36,842 nt of DNA, from assembly GCA_905236045.1 (NCBI GenBank), contig CAJOOG010000075.1:1-36842 (forward strand), given 5' to 3'. Both the position numbers and the translations under genes were made by a program. Below, one piece after another: positions 31,225-36,842 of this stretch (its first letter is position 1; each line of letters starts with the position of its first letter). The notes below the pieces were generated by a model that had not been told where the DNA came from, did no database searches, and was given only the letters and a program-made list of their open reading frames with translations. Source of the DNA: an uncultured Denitrobacterium sp. (lineage in GTDB: Bacteria; Actinomycetota; Coriobacteriia; Coriobacteriales; Eggerthellaceae).

Positions 31225-31399
31225 TGCGCAGACGGGAACGGGCGTGGGCTCCGAGTTCGTCTATCTGATCGACGGCACGCAGTTGCAGAACATCCAGGGG
31301 CCCTCTATCAATCTGGCGTCAATCATTCAGCGCCGCAGGGGAATCGAACCCCCTGCGGCGCTGATGCGCTCGAGGCCCGTTCAATCCGCTTGCGTGCGC
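31225..31399. other. Convergent intergenic region, no gene
   Basis: The region separates the MDR gene and cysK. Apart from the strong hairpin near 31327-31364 I see no gene, promoter or RNA with support. One frame from 31244 reads as protein-like for about 28 codons (GSEFVYLIDG, then LQNIQGPSINLASI), with no start signal and no recognised homology. It could be a gene remnant. Confidence 0.4.
31327..31364. terminator. 15-bp hairpin terminator whose apex imitates a tRNA T-arm
   Basis: TCAGCGCCGCAGGGG (31327-31341) pairs perfectly with 31350-31364 around AATCGAAC. It lies between convergent genes and probably terminates both. Read on the minus strand, the apex is GGGG-TTCGATT-CCCC, exactly a tRNA T-stem and 7-base T-loop. 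No tRNA body is attached. Confidence 0.65.
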
Positions 31400-32362
31400 T
31401 TAGTCCTCGTAGGTGGGGAACAGCGCAGTGGAAAGGTAGCGCTCGCCGGTGTCGGGCAGGATGGCGACGATGTTCTTGCCGGCGTTCTCGGGGCGGGCTG
31501 CCAGCTCGGCGGCCGCTTTGAGCGCCGCACCCGAGGAGATGCCCGTGTTCACGCCCTCGATCGCCGCGAGCTCCTGCGAGGTCGAGATTGCATCTTCCGT
31601 CGATATCGATACGACTTCGTCGACCACATCGGGATCGTAGTTCTTCGCCACGAAGCCGGGGATGATGCCCTGGATGCCGTGCGGGCCGGGTTGCCCGCCA
31701 TCGAGGATGGGGGACTCGGCGGGTTGGACGGCCACGATCTTCAAGTCCGCCTTGCGCGGCTTGAGCGCGTTGCCCACGCCGTTGATCGTGCCGCCCGTGC
31801 CGATGCCGCCCACGATGATGTCGACCGCGCCAGCGGTGTCGCGCCAGATCTCCTCGGCGGTGGTGGCAGCGTGGATGGCGGGATTGGCCGGGTTCTCGAA
31901 CTGCTGGGGGATGAACGAGTTCGGCGTTGCGGCATGAATTTCCTCCGCCTTGGCGATGGAGCCCTTGATGCCGTCGGCCTTCGGCGTGAGCACCAGCTCG
32001 GCGCCGTACTGGCGGATGAGCGCACGGCGTTCGATGGAGAGGTTCTCGGGCAGCACGATGATCACCTTATACCCGAGGGCCGCGCCGTAAGCGGCAAGCG
32101 CTATGCCGGTGTTGCCGCTCGTCGGCTCGATGATGGTGCCGCCGGGGGCGAGCAGGCCGTCCTTCTCCGCTTGGGCGATGAGCGCATAGCCGATGCGGTC
32201 CTTCACCGAGCCTGCCGGATTGTTATATTCCAGCTTCGCGATGACGTTGGCGCCCAGACCGTTCTTCTCGGCGTAGCGGTTGAGCTGCAGAAGCGGCGTG
32301 TTGCCGATGAGCTCCACCACGTTCTGGGCGATGTTCGCATCGAGTGCTTTCGGTTGTGTCAT
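31400..32362 (-). CDS. cysK: Cysteine synthase A (O-acetylserine sulfhydrylase)
   Basis: CysK makes cysteine from O-acetylserine and sulfide. The 320-residue enzyme has the PLP lysine K54 in [20 protein letters not shown] for substrate binding, the phosphate-binding GGIGTGGT and a C-terminal [11 protein letters not shown]. It starts [12 protein letters not shown] after a short lead. AAGGAAGG precedes ATG 32362 by six to seven bases. It follows the sulfonate-type importer on the same strand but has its own promoter with an operator in the spacer. This suggests co-regulation with sulfur supply. Confidence 0.96.
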   Translation of the reverse strand: MTQPKALDANIAQNVVELIGNTPLLQLNRYAEKNGLGANVIAKLEYNNPAGSVKDRIGYALIAQAEKDGLLAPGGTIIEPTSGNTGIALAAYGAALGYKVIIVLPENLSIERRALIRQYGAELVLTPKADGIKGSIAKAEEIHAATPNSFIPQQFENPANPAIHAATTAEEIWRDTAGAVDIIVGGIGTGGTINGVGNALKPRKADLKIVAVQPAESPILDGGQPGPHGIQGIIPGFVAKNYDPDVVDEVVSISTEDAISTSQELAAIEGVNTGISSGAALKAAAELAARPENAGKNIVAILPDTGERYLSTALFPTYED

Positions 32363-32402
32363 GTCGGTTCCTTCCTTTTGATGTGTCCGCTTGACGAAGG
32401 GA

Positions 32403-32431
32403 ATTATATCCTAGTTTCTTACTAGGAAAAA
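32403..32431 (-). promoter_or_regulatory. cysK promoter with inverted-repeat operator
   Basis: On the minus strand the consensus -10 TATAAT (32408-32403) lies 17 bases from TTTTTC (32431-32426). The spacer is almost entirely the inverted repeat CCTAGT-AAGAA-ACTAGG (32410-32426). A repressor bound there would shut off cysK. A related half-site lies upstream of the importer operon at 35473-35483. Confidence 0.7.
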
Positions 32432-32493
32432 ATCCTCATTCAAGCTAACGATAGCTGGCTTTTGGTTTTCCAGATGCCTTCGAAACAAACGCC

Positions 32494-33480
32494 TTACTGC
32501 TTCCATCGGGTGAGGTGCTTCTGGAGTTTCGCCAAGAGCGCGCTGATGGCGGTGATGACGACGCCTATGACGATGATACCAGCCAGAATGCGCATGTAAT
32601 CGCCGAAATCGCTGTAGTACTTCACATAATAGCCCACACCTGTGTTGCCCCCGATCATCTCGGCGGAGGTAAGCAGGATGAACGAGAGGCAGAGGGCGAT
32701 GTTGAGTCCGTTGAAGATGAGCGGCAGAGTGCTCGGCAGCACCACGCGCGTGAGCGTTTTCGGCCGTCCCACGTTGAGGACGCGGGCGGAATCGAGGATG
32801 CGCCCATCGACGTTGGACACGCCGGCGAGAGTGCCCGTGAGCACCGGCCACAAGGTAGCCAGGAAGATGACGAGCACGCTCGACGCGCGAAACGTCGGCA
32901 GCAGGGCGATGCCGTAGGGGATGTAGACGATGGGCGGGATGGCCGAGAGGAAGGAGACGACCTTCTCGGTGGCGCGTGAAGAGCGCGCTCCGGACCCCAG
33001 GAGGAGTCCGAGCGCGAGCGCGCAGACGGTTCCCAGGAGAAAGCCCTGTGCCACGATGCCGAGAGAGCTGGCGACGCCCTGCCCGATTTTCGCGGCATCC
33101 GTTACGATTTGCGCGAACACGATGCCGGGGGCGGGGAACATCTTCTCGGGCAGGAGGTTCGCTCCCGCCGTCGCCAGCTGCCAAGCGGCCAAGATGCCGA
33201 CGAAGATGGCCGACACATCGGCGAAGGTGTTTCTCGTCTGCCTCTTGCGAGCGGCGAGGCAGCCGACGAGGCCGATTGCATAGGCTGCGATGCCTACGAC
33301 GAGCAGGTAGCCGACTTGCGGGTCTTTGGAAGCCTGGTTGGGGCAGGCGCAACTCGCCAGTAGGAGCAAGAGCGTGGCGAGCCCCGGCGTCAGCAACCGG
33401 TCGCGCGGCGTGAGGCGCGCTGTGCCGGGCGCTTTGGTCTTGGTCTTCGCGGGTGCCGCCTCCGTGGTCTGCGCACTCAT
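32494..33480 (-). CDS. SsuC/TauC-type ABC permease
   Basis: The 328-residue permease has two extra N-terminal membrane segments (about 31-48 and 57-75) before the six-segment core. It carries the EAA-type loop DSARVLNVGRPKTLTRVVLPS (about 225-245). The family imports alkanesulfonates, taurine, nitrate or similar anions. Its ATG overlaps the ATPase stop by four bases. It ends 62 bases before the cysK -35 region. Context with cysK favours organosulfur compounds. Confidence 0.87.
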   Translation of the reverse strand: MSAQTTEAAPAKTKTKAPGTARLTPRDRLLTPGLATLLLLLASCACPNQASKDPQVGYLLVVGIAAYAIGLVGCLAARKRQTRNTFADVSAIFVGILAAWQLATAGANLLPEKMFPAPGIVFAQIVTDAAKIGQGVASSLGIVAQGFLLGTVCALALGLLLGSGARSSRATEKVVSFLSAIPPIVYIPYGIALLPTFRASSVLVIFLATLWPVLTGTLAGVSNVDGRILDSARVLNVGRPKTLTRVVLPSTLPLIFNGLNIALCLSFILLTSAEMIGGNTGVGYYVKYYSDFGDYMRILAGIIVIGVVITAISALLAKLQKHLTRWKQ

Positions 33481-34274
33481 GCCGAATGCACCTCCTGACT
33501 TTCGTTCTCGAAGAATATTTGGGCGATTCTGCTGCGGAATGCGACGTATTCCGCGTTCTTGAAGAGTTCGAGCCTGCGCCGCGGCCGCGGCAGCGGCACT
33601 TCGAAGTCGGCTCGGATGCGTCCCGGTTCCATCATCACTATCCGGTCGGAGAGCAGGATCGCCTCGTCGAGATCATGCGTCACGAACACGACCGTCTTGC
33701 GCTCCTCGCCCGGCTCTCCTTCCCAGAGCTCGAGCAGAAGGTCCTGTAGGACCGCGCGATTGCGTGCGTCGATGGCGCCGAACGGCTCGTCCATCAGCAA
33801 GATCTCGCCGTCTTCGGCGAGCGCCCGCGCGATGGCGACCCGTTGCTGCTGCCCGCCCGAGAGCTCCTTGGGGAAGCGATGCCCGAATCCGCCGAGCGCT
33901 ACCTTGTCCAAATACTTTTCGGCGATCGTGCGCCTTTCGCGGCGCTTCAGATAGGGCTTGGCCTGCTCGAGCGCGAACTCCACATTGCCCCGTGCGGTCA
34001 TCCAGGGGAACAGCGAGTACTGCTGGAAGACCACGCTACGCTCGGGGCTGGGGCCTCTTACGGGCTCGCCGCCGACCGATACGCTGCCGCCGGTGGGGGC
34101 GAGCAGGCCCTCGAGGACCGAGAGCAAGGTGGATTTGCCGCAGCCGCTTGCGCCGATGATGCTGACGAATTGCCCGGGCTCGACGGAGAAGCTCACGTCT
34201 TCGAGGGCGGTGAATTCCTCGTTGCGGCCGCTGTAGGTTACCTTCAGATGCTCGACGTCGATTCGCTTAGACAT
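33477..34274 (-). CDS. SsuB/TauB-type ABC ATPase
   Basis: This 265-residue ATPase has Walker A GASGCGKST at about 41-49, the Q-loop VFQQYSLFPWMT, signature LSGGQQQRV and Walker B ILLMDEPFGAID, followed by VTHDLDEAI. The QQYSLFPW stretch is typical of the nitrate/sulfonate/taurine subfamily. AGGAGAGG precedes ATG 34274, eight bases after the binding-protein stop. It overlaps the permease gene downstream. Confidence 0.92.
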   Translation of the reverse strand: MSKRIDVEHLKVTYSGRNEEFTALEDVSFSVEPGQFVSIIGASGCGKSTLLSVLEGLLAPTGGSVSVGGEPVRGPSPERSVVFQQYSLFPWMTARGNVEFALEQAKPYLKRRERRTIAEKYLDKVALGGFGHRFPKELSGGQQQRVAIARALAEDGEILLMDEPFGAIDARNRAVLQDLLLELWEGEPGEERKTVVFVTHDLDEAILLSDRIVMMEPGRIRADFEVPLPRPRRRLELFKNAEYVAFRSRIAQIFFENESQEVHSA

Positions 34275-34282
34275 GGCCTCTC

Positions 34283-35416
34283 CTATTCGTATTTCTCGAA
34301 GTGCTCCCGGAGCTGCTGGTAGAAGCTGTTGGAAGCATCCTCGGACTCGAGCGCGGAGAGCGCTCGGTCGTAGATGTCGGTGTTGTAGTGCGCCGAGAGG
34401 TCGAAGTCCTGCAGGTAGCCGAATTTGGCGGCGTTGTCCTTCAGCTCGAGCGTGGCCTTGTAGTCCGGGTCGGGGTTCGAGTCGCAGTACTCGGGCGTGA
34501 AGATCTCGTATTCGATCTGATTTTCGGAGATGTCGATGTAGGCCTGCACGTCCTTGATGGTTGCCTCTTTGTTCGCGGGGTCCTTGTAGAAGGCATACGC
34601 CCTGATGAGAGCTTTCTCAGCTGCCACGAACAGGTCGGCGTCGGATGCAAGTGCGCTGGTCAGCGCCACCTGGCGGCAGCATGGCTGGTTTTCGAAGATA
34701 TCCTCCTCGTAGCATTTGTACACGATGGAATGGCCATCCGCCTCGGCGATGGAGGTGTAGGGCGAGTACGTGGAGGCGGCGTCGATGCTGTCGTTGGAGA
34801 GCACGTTGTAAGCGTCTTTCTGGCTTTCGAAATAGGTTATCTGCACATCGTGGCCTTCGCCTTCGCCGTAGGTCAGCCCGTATTTGTCCAGGATCTGGTA
34901 GAGCTCGAGCTCTTGGACCGTCGTGCGGGGGACGGCGACGTTGCGTCCTTTCAGGATGGTGGCATCCCAGCTGTCGAGGCCTTCGGTGTATTTGCTCTTG
35001 ATAACGTAGCCGTGTCCGTTGGTCATGGCCCCGCCGAAGACGGAGATGTCGTGTCCGGCCGACGCGTTGACGAGCGTGGGCACGCTGCCGATGAGCGCGA
35101 TCTGGAGCTTCTCGGATTCCAGCCCTGCGACGAGCTCGCTCGAGCTGGAGAATTGGGTGAGCGTGGCATTGACGCCCTCTTGCGCGAAGAATCCCTCCTC
35201 CTTGGCCACGAAGGCGAGCAGATGTGCCGTCGAGTTGAGGTGGCCGATGCCGACCTCGTAGGTCGTCTCGGCGGGGCAGCACTCAGATGCGCCTCCTGTC
35301 GAGGAGCTGTCTTGCGGTCCGCATCCCGCGAGTCCGAACGCCGCGAAGGCGCCGAGACTGGCGAGGGAGCCGACGATGAACGATCGGCGACTGAGGTGGT
35401 CGGGGTTTGCCTTCAT
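34283..35416 (-). CDS. Tat-exported substrate-binding lipoprotein (SsuA/TauA/NrtA type)
   Basis: The 377-residue protein carries a twin-arginine signal (SRRSFIVGS, R10-R11) and a lipobox ending in LAGC with C32, so it should be a Tat-translocated lipoprotein. The body matches NMT1/SsuA-type binding proteins: GHLNSTAHLLAFVAKEEGFFAQEGV at the start of the mature part, then EKLQIALIGSVPTLVNA. Two Cys-Cys pairs (SECCPAE and QPCCRQV) are unusual for this family and might form disulfides or bind metal. GGAGGG precedes ATG 35416. It heads the importer operon; specificity is inferred from its proximity to cysK. Confidence 0.88.
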   Translation of the reverse strand: MKANPDHLSRRSFIVGSLASLGAFAAFGLAGCGPQDSSSTGGASECCPAETTYEVGIGHLNSTAHLLAFVAKEEGFFAQEGVNATLTQFSSSSELVAGLESEKLQIALIGSVPTLVNASAGHDISVFGGAMTNGHGYVIKSKYTEGLDSWDATILKGRNVAVPRTTVQELELYQILDKYGLTYGEGEGHDVQITYFESQKDAYNVLSNDSIDAASTYSPYTSIAEADGHSIVYKCYEEDIFENQPCCRQVALTSALASDADLFVAAEKALIRAYAFYKDPANKEATIKDVQAYIDISENQIEYEIFTPEYCDSNPDPDYKATLELKDNAAKFGYLQDFDLSAHYNTDIYDRALSALESEDASNSFYQQLREHFEKYE

Positions 35417-35451
35417 GATGCCCTCCTGTGTTCGAATTTCAGATTGGAGGG

Positions 35452-35483
35452 ATTAAACACCAGAGCCGAGCGTTCTACTAGGG
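35452..35483 (-). promoter_or_regulatory. Importer-operon promoter region with a cysK-like half-site
   Basis: On the minus strand TTTAAT (35457-35452) is a likely -10. Upstream lies CCCTAGTAGAA (35483-35473), sharing CCTAGTA and a following GAA with the left arm of the cysK operator, at about the -35. No consensus -35 hexamer is visible, so the factor could be an activator or a repressor. Confidence 0.45.
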
Positions 35484-35787
35484 TTTCGGTTCCTGCGATT
35501 CGTCATGGTGGGCTATTGCGAAAACGTATAGCCGGAGGAGGGACTGTGCGTGTTCGGACAGGTCAAGACGGGTTTTCGCGGGCCGCAGACGCTGCGGGGA
35601 CGGGTCGGCCGTTGACGTGCCGGCTCGCAAAATGCCAGGTCAGGAGAGTGTTCCGATTTAGCCGTTGCTGGTTGGCGCTATTTCGTATAGGGCAGCAGCC
35701 GGATTGCGTGCTATAGGCGTCTGCCGTCAGCCGCGCTTGGCCGTGCGCTCGATGGCGCAATCGTCGGGTGCGCGGTCGGCCTTCATG
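35484..35787. other. Intergenic region without a supported gene
   Basis: I see no convincing gene here. A plus-strand frame from GTG 35546 to 35716 (56 codons, Arg/Cys-rich) has GGAGGAGGG just before it but is otherwise unremarkable; I leave it uncalled. The rest is GC-rich and unstructured up to the palindromic element. Confidence 0.4.
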
Positions 35788-35877
35788 CGAAATGCCCGCC
35801 CCTCACACTGAACCGCCTCCCTTTTCTTGGACATGAGAAAAGGGAGGCGGTTCACACACGATGGGGCGGGCATTCGA
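35788..35877. repeat. 84-bp two-tier palindromic element flanked by CGA
   Basis: The outer arms AATGCCCGCCCC (35791-35802) and GGGGCGGGCATT (35863-35874) are perfect over 12 bp. The inner arms TGAACCGCCTCCCTTTTCT (35809-35827) and its complement (35836-35854) are perfect over 19 bp around TGGACATG. Between the tiers lie non-complementary TCACAC and CACACGAT. CGA occurs on both sides (35788-35790 and 35875-35877) like a 3-bp target duplication. It could be a miniature inverted-repeat element, a repetitive extragenic palindrome, or the terminator of the minus-strand gene at 35911-36411; there is no T-tract. Confidence 0.7.
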
Positions 35878-35910
35878 CAATGCTCGCTTCCGATGTGCCG
35901 CGGCGTTCGA

Positions 35911-36411
35911 CTAATCCTGCGGCCCCTGGTAGATTGCAGTGCTGGCGAAGCCGTAGTAAAGCGTCATGATGTTCGGGAAGAAGATTGCCAGGATGGCGCA
36001 ACCTATGCCCTTGTTATAGGAGCGGGCCTGCCTGATGAGGAAGCGGATGTTCCACACCAGGGACACGATGCCGGCAATCAGCGCGATGACGGAGGCGATG
36101 ATGGCGCCCACGTCCCCAGACGAGGAGCCCGCGGCGTTTGTCGCTGCGATGCCGTAGGCGACGTAGCAGATGACGGTGGTGACGAAGTAGATCCAGAAGG
36201 CAGATCCGTCCTTCCAGGCGATCTTGAATGCGATGTAGATATTGTATAGGGGGATGATGGATTTCCAGCCTGCTTCGCCCGCCTTGGTGAACATCTTCCA
36301 GTAGGCGATGACGAGCAGGACGTAGAGCCCGATAAGGAGCAGGGTGAAGCCCGTTCCGAGGCCTATGACGAGAGCTGCTAGCCCTTCTGCTTGTTGGTTG
36401 GTCAGATTCAT
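35911..36411 (-). CDS. DUF5684-type integral membrane protein
   Basis: The 166-residue protein has about four membrane segments and the family phrase AYWKMFTKAGEAGWKSIIPLYNIYI, which identifies DUF5684-like proteins. The family is common in Gram-positive bacteria, often near signal peptidases or sortase-type genes, and has no known function. GAGGAGGG precedes ATG 36411 with good spacing. A strong promoter with an operator-like inverted repeat lies upstream, so the gene appears to be regulated. Confidence 0.8.
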   Translation of the reverse strand: MNLTNQQAEGLAALVIGLGTGFTLLLIGLYVLLVIAYWKMFTKAGEAGWKSIIPLYNIYIAFKIAWKDGSAFWIYFVTTVICYVAYGIAATNAAGSSSGDVGAIIASVIALIAGIVSLVWNIRFLIRQARSYNKGIGCAILAIFFPNIMTLYYGFASTAIYQGPQD

Positions 36412-36443
36412 GAGTTCCCTCCTCGATAGGAAAAATCGACGGC

Positions 36444-36494
36444 TTAAGAAGCGGAGCGGTTCTTAATTCTAAGTAATGCGGTTTATCTCGTCAA
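36444..36494 (-). promoter_or_regulatory. DUF5684 gene promoter with TTAAGAA-N9-TTCTTAA dyad
   Basis: On the minus strand TTGACG (36494-36489) and TAGAAT (36471-36466) are 17 bases apart, a near-consensus promoter. Immediately downstream, spanning the expected start site, are perfect 7-bp arms TTAAGAA (36444-36450) and TTCTTAA (36460-36466). A repressor bound there would block initiation. Confidence 0.65.
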
Positions 36495-36617
36495 CGAATA
36501 TTTGAGCGCGTGCGAGTTAGGCTCATCGGGATGAGCGTCGTGCTTAGTTTGAAATGCTTGCTAGAGCGGTAGCGGCTTCGCGAAACGCACACCTTGTGAT
36601 TTGGGGTAAAGCCAGCC

Positions 36618-36646
36618 TTGCGTGGCAAAGTTCGAGACGCTATCAT
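36618..36646 (+). promoter_or_regulatory. Promoter of tRNA-Ser(GCU)
   Basis: TTGCGT (36618-36623) and TATCAT (36641-36646) are 17 bases apart. Transcription would start near 36653, about 30 bases before the mature tRNA. Confidence 0.6.
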
Positions 36647-36682
36647 AGCAAAACGCGTCTTCGCGACGCGCCCGCAACGAGC

Positions 36683-36773
36683 GGAGAGCTGACCGAGAGG
36701 CCGAAGGTGCTCGCCTGCTAAGCGAGTATGCCCCAAAAGGGCATCTGGGGTTCGAATCCCCAGCTCTCCGCCA
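36683..36773 (+). tRNA. tRNA-Ser (anticodon GCU), CCA encoded
   Basis: The acceptor arms GGAGAGC (36683-36689) and GCTCTCC (36763-36769) pair fully, with discriminator G at 36770 and CCA encoded at 36771-36773. The anticodon arm CTCGC-CTGCTAA-GCGAG gives anticodon GCT (36717-36719). A long variable arm built on TGCCCC/GGGCAT marks it as serine, and the T-arm contains TTCGAAT. It decodes AGC/AGU. Confidence 0.96.
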
Positions 36774-36784
36774 TTGTTATTAAT

Positions 36785-36806
36785 GAAGGACCCGTCAGGG
36801 TCCTTC
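36785..36806. terminator. Bidirectional terminator between convergent tRNA genes
   Basis: GAAGGACCC and GGGTCCTTC form a perfect 9-bp stem with a GTCA loop, 11 bases after tRNA-Ser. It also lies just beyond the end of the minus-strand tRNA. The symmetric hairpin can serve both. Confidence 0.65.
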
Positions 36807-36818
36807 AACGTTGAGAGA

Positions 36819-36842
36819 CGGAGCGCTGGGGATTCGAACCCG
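36819..36842 (-). tRNA. 3' end of a second tRNA, probably tRNA-Ser (partial)
   Basis: On the minus strand the window edge reads a T-arm with GGGTTCGAATCCC, followed by acceptor 3' strand GCGCTCC and discriminator G (36819). No CCA is encoded after it, unlike its neighbour. Discriminator G and the resemblance to the adjacent T-arm suggest serine, but the anticodon lies outside the window. Confidence 0.7.

Noticed and set aside
31244-31420. Possible protein remnant downstream of the MDR gene
   Set aside because: About 28 plausible codons with no start signal or recognised homology, running straight into antisense of cysK.
35546-35716. 56-codon plus-strand small ORF with GTG start
   Set aside because: It has a good upstream GGAGGAGGG but a -10-like sequence too close to it. 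The Arg/Cys-rich product resembles no protein I know; evidence is insufficient.
36491-36808. Minus-strand open frame of 105 codons across tRNA-Ser
   Set aside because: Its GIRTPDALLGHTRLAGEHLRPLGQLS-type phrase is the classic antisense translation of a tRNA-Ser gene and is a known false protein.
1-36842. CRISPR array, prophage, integrase or transposase
   Set aside because: No regularly spaced repeats and no coding sequence with recombinase or phage structural motifs were seen.

Overview
The window is high-GC (start codons mostly ATG, strong GGAGG/AAGG-type ribosome sites, sigma70-like promoters with many extended -10 TGnTATAAT elements). It looks like the chromosome of a Gram-positive actinobacterial lineage, most likely a gut-type Coriobacteriia/Eggerthellaceae. 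That placement rests on gene content (Lar nickel-pincer enzymes, DUF1846, Cys-type GPx with OhrR, Tat lipoproteins, Fn3/Ig-like secreted proteins) and is an inference. There is no rRNA, CRISPR array or recognisable transposase. The only mobile-looking element is an 84-bp palindrome near the right end.

Layout, left to right. (1) 1-1345: tail of an unknown gene, then a zinc-ribbon/DUF4190-type membrane protein closed by a terminator. (2) 1346-2059: no protein gene, but two RNA candidates: a minus-strand RNA with three CCCUCC stretches in loops or linkers, and a plus-strand 6S-like RNA just before rarA. (3) 2060-5573: rarA, a DUF948 protein and an AI-2E family permease. (4) 5632-10260: DUF1846 protein, divergent from a copper operon csoR-copA. 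copA carries a fused C-terminal CopZ-like domain with its own ribosome site and ATG. (5) 10270-12753: a MutS-domain-I/SANT-like protein, then queC and a YhhQ-type queuosine-precursor transporter. (6) 12798-16841 (minus): capA-like phosphoesterase, serA-like dehydrogenase and larA nickel-pincer racemase. (7) 17025-19721 (minus): gpx-ohrR peroxide operon, and a nitrilase-rsmJ pair. (8) 19831-22580: a threonyl-tRNA synthetase without TGS domain, followed by larE, which makes the LarA cofactor. (9) 22708-26585: two secreted modular proteins sharing a C-terminal Cys/His domain of about 190 residues. (10) 26717-31224: marR, an OpuC-like quaternary-amine ABC importer and an MDR oxidoreductase in one tightly overlapping operon. 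(11) 31400-35416 (minus): cysK and an SsuABC/TauABC-type importer, probably one sulfur regulon sharing an ACTAGG-containing site. (12) 35417-36842: palindromic element, a DUF5684 membrane protein, tRNA-Ser(GCU) and the 3' end of a convergent tRNA.

Functional links: larA and larE lie 7.6 kb apart but belong to one pathway; larB and larC must be elsewhere. queC makes preQ0, and its partner imports preQ0/preQ1-type bases. csoR represses the copA promoter through an operator lying in the -35/-10 spacer. gpx and ohrR are translationally coupled and probably autoregulated. cysK would assimilate the sulfide released from sulfonates brought in by the Ssu-like importer. The most novel items are the C-rich-loop RNA, the CopA/CopZ dual-start gene, the paired secreted Cys/His proteins, the MutS-I/SANT protein and the palindromic element.
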